Below are positions 1 to 8,773 of a stretch of 32,654 nt of DNA, in pieces; position 1 is the stretch's first letter, and every line of letters starts with the position of its first letter. The notes beneath the pieces are model-generated. The model did not search any database. It saw nothing but the letters and a program-made list of their open reading frames with translations, and was not told the origin of the DNA. The DNA is from JBHAEC01 sp041855385 (GTDB taxonomy: Bacteria > Bacillota > Negativicutes > Veillonellales > Veillonellaceae). Both the position numbers and the translations under genes were made by a program. The stretch covers positions 1 through 32,654 of the forward strand of contig JBHAEC010000104.1 of the NCBI GenBank assembly GCA_041855385.1, in the 5' to 3' direction.

Positions 1-455
1 AAATGCTCTCCTCTGTCAGCACTGCTTTTCAACAGATTTTTTCCAAACTTTTTGGGGGAGGAACGGCACAAGTAGTATTAACAGATGAGAAACATGTTCT
101 TTCCGGCGGTGTTGAACTTTTTATTCAGCCACCGGGGAAAAAGAGGCAACCGCTTCCGCTTTTGTCAGGCGGAGAAAGGGCGCTTACGGTTATAGCACTG
201 TTGTTTGCTTTTTTGGCTTATCGGCCGGCACCGTTTTGCGTTCTTGATGAAGTAGATGCGGCGTTAGATGAGGCGAACTTGGAGCGCTTTAGCCACTATA
301 TGAAAGAGCTGACTGACGGAACACAGTTTATTGTGGTGTCTCATAGAAAGAAAACGATGGAGTCTGCCCAGGTGTTACAGGGAGTAACCATGTCCGAAAG
401 AGGTATATCCACTCTATTAACGGTTAATTTTGATAACATGGAGGGGTTAGAATAA
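1..455 (+). CDS. smc: Chromosome segregation ATPase SMC, C-terminal end (5' truncated by window)
   Basis: This is the carboxy-terminal ATPase head of SMC, the coiled-coil ATPase that organises and condenses the chromosome. The frame is open from the window edge, so the Met at position 3 is probably internal rather than the start. Counting from that Met, the ABC signature LSGGE lies at residues 54-58 and the Walker B/D-loop block VLDEVDAALDE at 80-90. These are followed by a QFIVVSHRKKTME segment, all typical of the SMC C-terminal lobe. The N-terminal Walker A lobe, coiled coils and hinge lie upstream of the window. The stop overlaps the next ATG by one base (TAATG), so SMC and FtsY are probably translationally coupled. 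The smc-ftsY order is common in Bacillota. Confidence 0.95.
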   Translation, partial: MLSSVSTAFQQIFSKLFGGGTAQVVLTDEKHVLSGGVELFIQPPGKKRQPLPLLSGGERALTVIALLFAFLAYRPAPFCVLDEVDAALDEANLERFSHYMKELTDGTQFIVVSHRKKTMESAQVLQGVTMSERGISTLLTVNFDNMEGLE

Positions 456-1384
456 TGGCATTTGGATTTTTCAGCAAGATTAAACAGGGATTGGAAAAAA
501 CAAGGAAACAATTTGTAAAAAATATTGAGCATGTCATTATCGGATATGCTCAAATTGACGATGACTTTTTAGATGACTTGGAAGCAGTTATGTTATCGGG
601 GGATTTAGGGGTAAAGACCACATCTTATCTTATGAAAGAAATTCGCCGAGGGGTAACGGAGGGGATTATTAATCATACAGGGGATGTTATGCCCTTTCTT
701 GAAGAGCGCGTAACAGAGCTTTTGGCGGATCAGGAAGAAGAGTTAATCGAACACAATCCCGAAGTTATTTTAATTGTCGGTGTCAATGGGGTGGGCAAGA
801 CGACTACGATCGGGAAATTGGGGAAACATTACACCTCACAGGGCAAAAAAGTTATTATTGCTGCGGCTGATACTTTTAGAGCGGCCGCGTCCGATCAATT
901 GACGATATGGGCAGATCGAATCGGCGCTCCTATTATTAAGCACAAAGAAGGGGCAGATCCGGCAGCTGTTGTTTTTGATGCTTTGGCAGCCGCTAAAGCG
1001 AGAGGCGCAGATGTGGTGATTATTGATACGGCGGGGCGACTTCACACAAAAGCCAATCTCATGGAAGAGTTAAAAAAAATAGGGCGTATAGCGGATAAGC
1101 AAGTTCCGGGGGCTCCACACCAAACACTGTTGGTTCTTGACGGAACAACAGGCCAAAATGCTGTCAGTCAGGCGAAGCTGTTCGGTCAAGCGGTGCCGGT
1201 GAACGGTATCGTGGTTACCAAACTGGACGGAACAGCTAAAGGAGGCGTGGTTATTTCCATCAAGGAAGAACTGGGCGTACCTGTACGCTGGATTGGTGTT
1301 GGCGAAGGAGCTGATGATCTAAGACCTTTTAATGCAAAAGACTTTGCCAATGCTTTGTTTGATAAAGGGGAACGCAATGACTGA
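455..1384 (+). CDS. ftsY: Signal recognition particle receptor FtsY
   Basis: FtsY is the SRP receptor GTPase. It docks ribosome-SRP complexes on the membrane and delivers membrane proteins to the Sec translocon. The 309-residue protein has an N domain (about 1-100) and a G domain. Visible motifs are G1 GVNGVGKTT (109-117), the SRP-GTPase insertion motif DTFRAAA (139-145), G3 DTAGR (191-195) and G4 TKLDG (255-259). The long acidic A domain of enterobacterial FtsY is missing. The N-terminus instead begins with a short basic amphipathic stretch, as is usual in Bacillota, likely for lipid contact. The start overlaps the smc stop by one base. The 3' end overlaps the start of the following small gene by 8 bases. 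Confidence 0.97.
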   Translation: MAFGFFSKIKQGLEKTRKQFVKNIEHVIIGYAQIDDDFLDDLEAVMLSGDLGVKTTSYLMKEIRRGVTEGIINHTGDVMPFLEERVTELLADQEEELIEHNPEVILIVGVNGVGKTTTIGKLGKHYTSQGKKVIIAAADTFRAAASDQLTIWADRIGAPIIKHKEGADPAAVVFDALAAAKARGADVVIIDTAGRLHTKANLMEELKKIGRIADKQVPGAPHQTLLVLDGTTGQNAVSQAKLFGQAVPVNGIVVTKLDGTAKGGVVISIKEELGVPVRWIGVGEGADDLRPFNAKDFANALFDKGERND

Positions 1385-1733
1385 GGATGAAGAATTGAGA
1401 GACTTTTATGCGGAATATGTAAAGCATGAGAATCGCTTGGGGGATTTTTCCGTAGATGAGGCGGGGCAGAAACAGATTGTAAGCGTTATGGAATACTTTG
1501 GGCTAGAATCCTATCGGCCGATTGCCAAATTATTATTACAGAACTGGACCGTAATTAAGGCTCGTATTGGCGAGATGCCTTCTGAAAAAAAGAGGTGCGT
1601 GCAGGAAATAGCGGATCAATGTCCGCTTGACTATGAAGCGGTAGCCTCCCTTATTGAAGTTTTAGAAGGTGAAGATACGGAAGCACAAAAGATTAAAGTA
1701 GAACTTTTCCGAGATGGAGAAGAGACGGAATGA
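1377..1733 (+). CDS. Small acidic protein of unknown function between ftsY and uvrB
   Basis: I do not recognise this 118-residue protein. It is rich in Glu and Asp with alternating Leu/Val/Ile, suggesting a soluble helical protein. No signal peptide, membrane segment or cysteine-based metal site is visible. I place the start at the ATG at 1377, which has an AAGGGG ribosome binding site just upstream and overlaps the ftsY stop by 8 bases. An in-frame ATG at 1332 lies deep inside ftsY and is less likely. The tight overlap implies translation coupled to ftsY. It occupies roughly the place where YlxM (a helix-turn-helix partner of Ffh/FtsY) is found in other Bacillota. The sequence does not look like YlxM to me, so no function is assigned. 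Confidence 0.75.
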   Translation: MTEDEELRDFYAEYVKHENRLGDFSVDEAGQKQIVSVMEYFGLESYRPIAKLLLQNWTVIKARIGEMPSEKKRCVQEIADQCPLDYEAVASLIEVLEGEDTEAQKIKVELFRDGEETE

Positions 1734-1806
1734 AAATATATTTGACAAAGTCAGGAAAGAAAATAGACAGATTCGATTATGGGAAATAACGAAAGGAGGT
1801 GCGCAG

Positions 1807-3918
1807 ATGGCAAACAATAAAGAGTTAGTCAAGGGAGATATAGGCATGGCAGATGGGAAATTTAAGGTATATGCACCTTATGAACCTATGGGCGATCAGC
1901 CTAAGGCTATAGCATCTTTGGCGGAAGGGATTGAGAGAGGTGAGTGGGCTCAGGTTCTCATGGGGGCAACGGGTACAGGAAAAACCTATACTATGGCAAA
2001 ATTGATAGAGGCTGTGCAAAAACCAACATTGGTAATTGCGCATAACAAAACATTAGCAGCTCAGTTAGCCAGTGAGTTCAAGAGTTTTTTCCCTGATAAT
2101 GCGGTAGAATATTTCGTGTCTTATTACGACTACTATCAGCCGGAAGCGTATATTCCTTCTTCGGATACCTATATAGAAAAAGATGCATCTATCAATGATG
2201 AAATAGATAAGCTCCGACATTCCGCTACAACCAGCTTGTATGAGCGACGGGATGTTATTATTGTGGCTTCCGTAAGCTGTATTTATGGTTTGGGAGACCC
2301 TGAGGATTATGGGGAGTTGGTTCTTTCACTTAGATTGGGGCAGGAAAAGAGCCGAGAAGAGATTTTGCGAAAGCTGGTAGATATTCAATACACCCGAAAC
2401 GATATGAATTTTGTTCGCGGTACATTTCGCGTACATGGGGACAGCATTGAAATTTTCCCTGCGGCTTACAGCGAACGTGCCATTCGGGTAGAACTGTTTG
2501 GGGATGAGATAGATCGTATCGTGGAAATAGATGTTCTCACGGGAGAAATGATTGCTGAGAGAAAGCATATTGCGGTTTATCCGGCTTCACATTATGTAAC
2601 AACGAAAGAAAAAATGGATAAAGCGGTGGTTCGTATCGAAGAAGAGCTTAAGATTAGGCTTGAGGCGTTAAAGGGTAAAGATCGCCTTTTAGAAGCACAA
2701 CGATTAGAGCAACGAACTCGCTATGATTTAGAAATGATGCAGGAAATGGGATATTGTGCGGGAATAGAAAATTATTCCAGGCATCTTTCGGGGCGAGCAG
2801 AGGGAGAGGCACCGTTTACTCTGATTGATTATTTTCCAAAGGATTTTATGATCCTCGTCGATGAGTCACATGTTACAATGCCTCAAGTTCGTGCTATGTA
2901 TAATGGAGACAGAGCGCGGAAGGAAGCACTCGTGGAGTACGGGTTCAGATTACCCTCTGCATTGGATAACAGACCGCTCAAATTTAACGAATTTACGGAA
3001 CGTATAAACCAAATTGTGTATGTTTCTGCAACTCCCGGACCTTATGAGATGGAAGTGCAGACCAATATGACAGAGCAAATCATTCGTCCTACAGGCCTGC
3101 TTGATCCACAAGTAGAAGTGAGACCAATAAAGGGACAGATGGATGATTTACTGGGAGAAATTAAAAAATGTACGGCTAAAAATGAACGTATACTGGTGAC
3201 TACATTGACAAAAAAGATGGCGGAGGATTTAACGGACTATCTAAAAGAAATGGGAATAAAGGTTCGTTATTTGCATTCCGATATCGTAACCATCGAGAGG
3301 GCGGAGATTATCAGAGAGCTTCGTAGCGGAGTATTTGATGTACTTGTTGGGATCAATTTGCTTAGAGAAGGTCTCGATATGCCGGAAGTATCCTTGGTAG
3401 CCATACTGGATGCGGATAAAGAAGGGTTTCTTCGGTCTGATACATCCTTAGTGCAAACCATAGGTCGTGCTGCGCGTCATATTAACGGGCGAGTTATTAT
3501 GTATGCGGATCGCATAACCGGATCTATGGACCGAGCAATTAAGGAGACGGACCGTCGCCGAACCATACAGGCTACATATAATGAACAGAATAACATTACC
3601 CCACAGTCAATAAAAAAAGAGGTTAGAAACTTAATTGAGCTGACCAAAATAGATGAAGGGCAGGGGGCAGGGAAAAAGAAATCTGCCCGTATAGAAGAAA
3701 TGCCTACAAGCAGGGAAGATTTATTTATTCAGATTGAAGAAACGGAAAGACAAATGCGAAGAGCCGCAAAAAACCTTGAGTTCGAAGAGGCGGCACTATT
3801 TAGAGATCGTTTAGGCGAATTGAGACAACGTTGGTCAGATATGCATGAGGCGAGTAAGAGTAGGATCAAGACCTCTTCGTCCCCTAAGCGGAAAAGAAGA
3901 ACAAAGCCTAAGGATTAA
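1807..3918 (+). CDS. uvrB: UvrABC excinuclease subunit B
   Basis: UvrB is the damage-verification helicase of nucleotide excision repair. It is loaded by UvrA and recruits UvrC for incision. The chosen start at 1807 follows a perfect AAAGGAGGT site and gives 703 residues, slightly longer than the usual 660-690. A second ATG at 1846 would remove a 13-residue tail and begin nearer the family's usual N-terminus. Motifs include Walker A GATGTGKT (53-60), the beta-hairpin core YYDYYQPEAY (about 106-115), the helicase DESH box in LVDESHVTMPQ, and late helicase motifs around QTIGRAARH. A C-terminal UVR domain (about 640-680) contacts UvrC, and the tail is Lys/Arg-rich. uvrA and uvrC follow directly. 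Confidence 0.97.
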   Translation: MANNKELVKGDIGMADGKFKVYAPYEPMGDQPKAIASLAEGIERGEWAQVLMGATGTGKTYTMAKLIEAVQKPTLVIAHNKTLAAQLASEFKSFFPDNAVEYFVSYYDYYQPEAYIPSSDTYIEKDASINDEIDKLRHSATTSLYERRDVIIVASVSCIYGLGDPEDYGELVLSLRLGQEKSREEILRKLVDIQYTRNDMNFVRGTFRVHGDSIEIFPAAYSERAIRVELFGDEIDRIVEIDVLTGEMIAERKHIAVYPASHYVTTKEKMDKAVVRIEEELKIRLEALKGKDRLLEAQRLEQRTRYDLEMMQEMGYCAGIENYSRHLSGRAEGEAPFTLIDYFPKDFMILVDESHVTMPQVRAMYNGDRARKEALVEYGFRLPSALDNRPLKFNEFTERINQIVYVSATPGPYEMEVQTNMTEQIIRPTGLLDPQVEVRPIKGQMDDLLGEIKKCTAKNERILVTTLTKKMAEDLTDYLKEMGIKVRYLHSDIVTIERAEIIRELRSGVFDVLVGINLLREGLDMPEVSLVAILDADKEGFLRSDTSLVQTIGRAARHINGRVIMYADRITGSMDRAIKETDRRRTIQATYNEQNNITPQSIKKEVRNLIELTKIDEGQGAGKKKSARIEEMPTSREDLFIQIEETERQMRRAAKNLEFEEAALFRDRLGELRQRWSDMHEASKSRIKTSSSPKRKRRTKPKD

Positions 3919-3930
3919 TATGTGAGATGG

Positions 3931-3957
3931 AAGGGCTTTACTTGCTTAAGAGCCCTT
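3931..3957 (+). other. Short intergenic hairpin between uvrB and uvrA
   Basis: A 7-bp perfect inverted repeat (AAGGGCT at 3931-3937, AGCCCTT at 3951-3957) with a 13-base loop sits in the 60-base uvrB-uvrA gap. There is no run of T after it, so it is not a good intrinsic terminator. It could be an mRNA-processing or stability element within one transcript. Confidence 0.35.
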
Positions 3958-3978
3958 AAATAAGGAGAAAGTACGAGA

Positions 3979-6903
3979 GTGGCAAGACAAAAATTGGAAA
4001 AAAATGTAAAAACTTTTGGAGAACAAGAGGCCCCTCAACTTGATGGAGGCGATAGAAAAAATCAAATTATCATCAGAGGGGCGAGACAACATAATTTACA
4101 GAATATCAATATAGCTCTTCCGAGAGATAAGTTTATTGTCCTTACGGGGCTGAGTGGGTCGGGAAAATCCTCTTTGGCATTTGACACTATTTACGCAGAA
4201 GGGCAACGCCGTTATGTGGAGTCTTTATCGGCTTATGCTAGACAGTTTTTGGGACAAATGGACAAACCGGATGTGGATTATATTGAAGGTTTGTCTCCGG
4301 CTATTTCGATTGATCAGAAAACCACCAGCCGCAATCCTCGATCTACGGTAGGGACGGTAACCGAAATATACGATTATCTCAGGCTTCTCTATGCACGTAT
4401 AGGAAGAGCGTATTGCCCTAACTGCGGAAAACCTATTACACAACAAACTATAGAACAGATGACGGATGCCATTATGTCTCTTTCGGAAGGCACGAGAGTG
4501 TTGATTATTGCTCCCGTGGTGAGAGGGAAAAAGGGAGAGCATCAAAAGCTTTTGGAAGAGCTGAAGAAAGAAGGATTTGTTCGTCTTCGCATAGATGGAG
4601 AAATTCGTCTTTTGGAAGAAGCTATCGTTTTAGAAAAGAACAAGAAACATACTATTGAAATCATTGTGGATCGCCTTGTAATCAAAGATAATATCGGTAC
4701 ACGTCTGACAGATTCTCTTGAAACAGCGGCAAAATGGGGGGACGGATTGGTGGTTGTTTCGGAAGTAGACGGACCGGAACACACTTTTAGTCAACATTTT
4801 TCCTGTAGCGATTGCCATATATCCCTTCCGGAAATTGAACCTCGTATGTTCTCCTTTAATAGTCCCTTTGGTGCCTGCTCATCTTGTGCAGGGCTGGGAG
4901 CTACGATGGAAGTAGACGAGAGCTTCGTCATACCGGAACCGACTATGTCTTTTGCGGACGGGGCTGTACAGCCGTTAAGCAATAATCCCAATGCTTGGTT
5001 TATGAGGCAGCTGGAAGCATTGCTCATAGCTCATGGATACGATGTAAACAACTCTTTCTCTGAACTGCCGGAATCCTTGAAAAAGGCTATTATGGAAGGG
5101 AGTAGTGAAAAAGTTACCTTTGTATATGAAAATATGAGGGGGGAACGAAAATCCTTTACTACCGAATTTGAAGGCATTTTACCCATGGTGAAACGACGAC
5201 ACAGTGAAGCGAGTTCGGACAGCATGAGAGAAGAATTTGAAAAATACATGTCTATTAAGCCTTGTACGAGCTGTCACGGCACGAGACTGAGGCCGGAGAG
5301 TCTTGCTATCCGAGTGGGAGATCTGAATATTCACGAGCTTACTTGTTTAACGATCGGTGAAGCATTACATTTTTTTGATGAGCTGGTGTTATCGGAGCGT
5401 GAACAGTTTATCGGGAATCAGATTTTAAAGGAAATCAAAGCTCGGTTGGGATTTTTAAATAATGTAGGATTGGAGTATCTGACATTAAACCGAAATGCAG
5501 GGTCTCTCTCCGGTGGAGAGGCACAGCGTATCAGGTTGGCTACGCAAATTGGCTCGGGCTTGGTAGGTGTACTATATATTTTGGACGAACCATCTATCGG
5601 GCTTCATCAAAGAGATAACAATCGTTTGCTTTCCACATTGGAGGGGCTGCGGGATTTGGGAAATACACTTTTGGTTGTTGAACATGATGAAGATACTATG
5701 TTGGCAGCCGATCACATTGTAGATATTGGCCCCGGTGCCGGCGAAAAGGGGGGGCGAATTATCGCGGAAGGGACAGCTCAGGATGTGATGAATTGTGAGG
5801 AGTCTATTACGGGTCAGTATTTGAGTGGACAAAAATATATTCCCTTACCGCTTAGCCGGAGAAAGGCGGAGAAAGGATACCTTGAAGTTTATGGTGCGGA
5901 AGAGAACAATTTAAAACGCATCAAGGTTCGATTTCCCATCGGTTTATTTACTGTAGTTACAGGAGTGAGCGGATCAGGAAAATCCACTTTGGTGAATGAA
6001 ATTCTCTATAAGGCACTGGCGAACAAACTATATAAATCATTTCATAGGGTCGGCAAGCATAAGGAGATTAAAGGTGCCGATTTAGTGGATAAGATTATAG
6101 ATATAGACCAATCTCCTATTGGTCGAACGCCGCGTTCCAATCCCGCTACTTACACAGGGGTGTTTGACTTTATTCGAGAACTATATAGCCAGGTGCCGGA
6201 AGCAAAAATGCGCGGCTATAAGCAAGGACGTTTTAGCTTTAATGTAAAAGGCGGACGCTGTGAGGCTTGTCGTGGAGACGGTATTATAAAAATAGAGATG
6301 CATTTTCTTCCCGATGTGTATGTTCCTTGTGAGGTATGTAAAGGGGCGAGATATAATCGGGAAACACTGGAAGTGAAATACAAGGGAAAATCTATTTCGG
6401 ATGTTCTTGATATGGTTGTGGATGAAGCGGTGGAGTTTTTCAAAGCCATTCCTAAGATTCACCGAAAACTTGTTACCTTGCAAAGGGTGGGACTCGGCTA
6501 TATTCGCTTGGGTCAGCCCGCTACGACCTTGTCCGGCGGAGAGGCACAGCGCGTAAAATTGGCTACGGAACTGGCAAAGCGCAGTACGGGAAAAACACTG
6601 TATATATTGGATGAGCCGACAACGGGACTTCATGTAGCGGATATCCACAAACTGTTGGACGTTCTTCAGGAACTGGTAGATGCAGGGGATACTGTAGTTG
6701 TTATTGAACACAATTTAGATGTGATAAAGGTGGCGGATCATATTATCGATTTGGGACCGGAAGGCGGAAGTAAGGGAGGAACTATTGTTGCCGTGGGGAG
6801 TCCGGAAGAGGTTTGTAAGGTGAAGGAATCTTTTACAGGGCAGTTTTTAAAACCTGTTCTTAATAAGACGAAAGCGTTCATGAAACAGGAGAAAAGGAGG
6901 TAG
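3979..6903 (+). CDS. uvrA: UvrABC excinuclease subunit A
   Basis: UvrA is the dimeric DNA-damage sensor that loads UvrB. The 974-residue protein (typical 930-960) starts at GTG 3979, preceded by AAGGAG at 3962-3967. It has two ABC ATPase modules. The first has Walker A GLSGSGKSS (57-65) and signature LSGGE (510-514). The second has Walker A GVSGSGKST (662-670) and a second LSGGEAQRVKLA near the C-terminus. Zinc-binding CxxC pairs are visible: CPNC early in the first module, CSDC/CSSC and CTSC in the insertion, and CEAC/CEVC in the second module. A roughly 35-residue polar N-terminal extension precedes the conserved IIIRGARQHNL start. It is probably co-transcribed with uvrB and uvrC. Confidence 0.97.
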   Translation: MARQKLEKNVKTFGEQEAPQLDGGDRKNQIIIRGARQHNLQNINIALPRDKFIVLTGLSGSGKSSLAFDTIYAEGQRRYVESLSAYARQFLGQMDKPDVDYIEGLSPAISIDQKTTSRNPRSTVGTVTEIYDYLRLLYARIGRAYCPNCGKPITQQTIEQMTDAIMSLSEGTRVLIIAPVVRGKKGEHQKLLEELKKEGFVRLRIDGEIRLLEEAIVLEKNKKHTIEIIVDRLVIKDNIGTRLTDSLETAAKWGDGLVVVSEVDGPEHTFSQHFSCSDCHISLPEIEPRMFSFNSPFGACSSCAGLGATMEVDESFVIPEPTMSFADGAVQPLSNNPNAWFMRQLEALLIAHGYDVNNSFSELPESLKKAIMEGSSEKVTFVYENMRGERKSFTTEFEGILPMVKRRHSEASSDSMREEFEKYMSIKPCTSCHGTRLRPESLAIRVGDLNIHELTCLTIGEALHFFDELVLSEREQFIGNQILKEIKARLGFLNNVGLEYLTLNRNAGSLSGGEAQRIRLATQIGSGLVGVLYILDEPSIGLHQRDNNRLLSTLEGLRDLGNTLLVVEHDEDTMLAADHIVDIGPGAGEKGGRIIAEGTAQDVMNCEESITGQYLSGQKYIPLPLSRRKAEKGYLEVYGAEENNLKRIKVRFPIGLFTVVTGVSGSGKSTLVNEILYKALANKLYKSFHRVGKHKEIKGADLVDKIIDIDQSPIGRTPRSNPATYTGVFDFIRELYSQVPEAKMRGYKQGRFSFNVKGGRCEACRGDGIIKIEMHFLPDVYVPCEVCKGARYNRETLEVKYKGKSISDVLDMVVDEAVEFFKAIPKIHRKLVTLQRVGLGYIRLGQPATTLSGGEAQRVKLATELAKRSTGKTLYILDEPTTGLHVADIHKLLDVLQELVDAGDTVVVIEHNLDVIKVADHIIDLGPEGGSKGGTIVAVGSPEEVCKVKESFTGQFLKPVLNKTKAFMKQEKRR

Positions 6904-6907
6904 GCGT

Positions 6908-8755
6908 ATGGTGGGCGAAGAGGTTCTTACAAAAATAAGCGCTATGTCAACCGGCCCGGGTGTTTATTTGTGGCACGATGAGTATAAACGCATCATTTAC
7001 GTAGGTAAGGCCGTGAATCTTCGCAGCCGCGTACGTTCCTATATACGAAAGGACAGCAATCGATCACCCAAAGTAGAGGCTATGATGCGGGTGGCCAAAG
7101 ATGTAGAAGTAATTCAAACAAAAACGGAAATGGAAGCACTTTTGCTGGAATGTACTTTGATTAAGCAACATCATCCAAAGTATAATATCTTACTTCGCGA
7201 CGATAAGACCTATCCATATATTAAGGTAACGGTTCAAGAAGAATTTCCTCGGCTTTTTATGACAAGAAAGAGAGAGTCGGATAAGGCAAAGTATTTTGGC
7301 CCCTTTACGGATGTGGGAGCCGTCCATTCCACTTTAAAAGTATTGCATCAGATTTTTCCGATTCGGAATTGCAAGAGTATGAGAGTGGAAAGACCTTGTT
7401 TGCAATATCATATGAGTCATTGTGAAGCACCTTGTATGGGATATGTGAAAAAGGAAGATTATAAAAAGCACATAGATGCGGTTCTGGATCTTTTAGAAGG
7501 GCGCTCCACCACCTTGGTTGAAGGGTGGAAGCGGGAAATGGAAGAGGCTTCTGAGATGTTGCAGTTTGAAAAGGCCATGGAACTTAGAGACCGAATCCGC
7601 CATGTGGAAAAGCTTCAGGAAAAGCAGTACATTGCGACACACAAAGGGGAGCTGGACGTTGTGGGTCTTGCCATAGATAAACGCCTTGCGTGTTTGCAGA
7701 TTTTCTTTATACGAAATGGGCATCTTGTGGGACGCGAGAACTTTTTTGCTCAAGTAGAGCAAGAGGGGGCGATTCAAGTGATGACGGAGCTGCTAAAACA
7801 GTACTACAGTATTGCCGATTTTGCTCCTAAAGAAGTTTTGGTGCCCATATATAGCGAAGAATTTGCACTCATGGAGGAATGGCTTACATCTGTGAGGGGA
7901 AGCAAAGTGGCCATTCAAGTTCCCCAACGAGGATATAAGAAAAATTTACTTCTTATGGCTCAGGAAAATGCACAGACCTTCTTAGAAGACAGGAAAAGGC
8001 AATGGCAACATCAGGTTGATAAGGCGAGTGGTGCTGTGGAAAAACTGGCGGAAGTTCTTGATTTACCAAGACTTCCGGACCGCATGGAGTGCTTTGATAT
8101 TTCTCATATGCAGGGTAGTGAAACAGTTGCTTCCATGGTAGTTTTTAAGGGTGGAAAGGCGGCAAAAAAGGAATATCGGCGATTTAAACTAAAGACGGTA
8201 CAGGGTAAACCGGATGACTTTAAGTCAATGGCTGAAATCATGGAACGCCGTTATGGTAAAAAAAGAGATTGGCCCATGCCGGATTTAATTATTATTGATG
8301 GTGGAAAAGGGCAGCTCCAAGCAGCACTACCGATTATTCGAGAAGCCGGAGTAACCGATGTTCCGGTTATCTCTTTGGCAAAGCGACTGGAGGAAGTTTT
8401 TGTAGAAGGGCGGCAAGAAAGCATCCTTTTAGAGCATCATTCGCCGGAATTACAGTTGTTGCAACAGATTAGAGATGAGGCACATCGCTTTGCCATCACC
8501 TATCACCGTTCCCTTCGAGGGAAGAGAAATATGGAATCCATTTTAGAGCATATTGAAGGCGTTGGTCCTAAGAGGCGAAAAATTTTATGGCAAACTTATG
8601 CGTCGCTGGAAGACATGAAAAACGCTTCAATTGAAGAACTGGCCTCTTTGGAAGGGATGAATCAAAAAGTAGCGGAGCGTTTGTATACTTTTTTTCGGTT
8701 AAAAAAAGAAGATAAGCAGCAAATTGTGAAAGTTGGCAATCGTAGTAATAAGTGA
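6908..8755 (+). CDS. uvrC: UvrABC excinuclease subunit C
   Basis: UvrC is the dual-incision nuclease of nucleotide excision repair. The start at 6908 is only 4 bases past the uvrA stop and follows an AAAAGGAGG site inside the uvrA 3' end. The 615 residues carry an N-terminal GIY-YIG nuclease domain that makes the 3' cut, with GVY at 18-20, YVGKAVNLRSR from 31 and a conserved EMEALLLE stretch. Next come a UVR motif that binds UvrB (about 205-240) and an RNase H-like nuclease domain that makes the 5' cut, with D397 in CFDISHMQG and a LIIIDGGKGQL block. The C-terminus has paired helix-hairpin-helix motifs (EGVGPKRRK, LEGMNQKVAE). Length and architecture are standard. Confidence 0.97.
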   Translation: MVGEEVLTKISAMSTGPGVYLWHDEYKRIIYVGKAVNLRSRVRSYIRKDSNRSPKVEAMMRVAKDVEVIQTKTEMEALLLECTLIKQHHPKYNILLRDDKTYPYIKVTVQEEFPRLFMTRKRESDKAKYFGPFTDVGAVHSTLKVLHQIFPIRNCKSMRVERPCLQYHMSHCEAPCMGYVKKEDYKKHIDAVLDLLEGRSTTLVEGWKREMEEASEMLQFEKAMELRDRIRHVEKLQEKQYIATHKGELDVVGLAIDKRLACLQIFFIRNGHLVGRENFFAQVEQEGAIQVMTELLKQYYSIADFAPKEVLVPIYSEEFALMEEWLTSVRGSKVAIQVPQRGYKKNLLLMAQENAQTFLEDRKRQWQHQVDKASGAVEKLAEVLDLPRLPDRMECFDISHMQGSETVASMVVFKGGKAAKKEYRRFKLKTVQGKPDDFKSMAEIMERRYGKKRDWPMPDLIIIDGGKGQLQAALPIIREAGVTDVPVISLAKRLEEVFVEGRQESILLEHHSPELQLLQQIRDEAHRFAITYHRSLRGKRNMESILEHIEGVGPKRRKILWQTYASLEDMKNASIEELASLEGMNQKVAERLYTFFRLKKEDKQQIVKVGNRSNK

Positions 8756-8773
8756 ATGGCATGGGAGGCTTAC

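Noticed and set aside
3931..3957. Terminator between uvrB and uvrA
   Set aside because: The hairpin has only 7 pairs and lacks a following T-run.
6181..6711. Minus-strand open frame of about 176 codons inside uvrA
   Set aside because: It is antisense to the second ATPase module of UvrA, with shadow-like composition.
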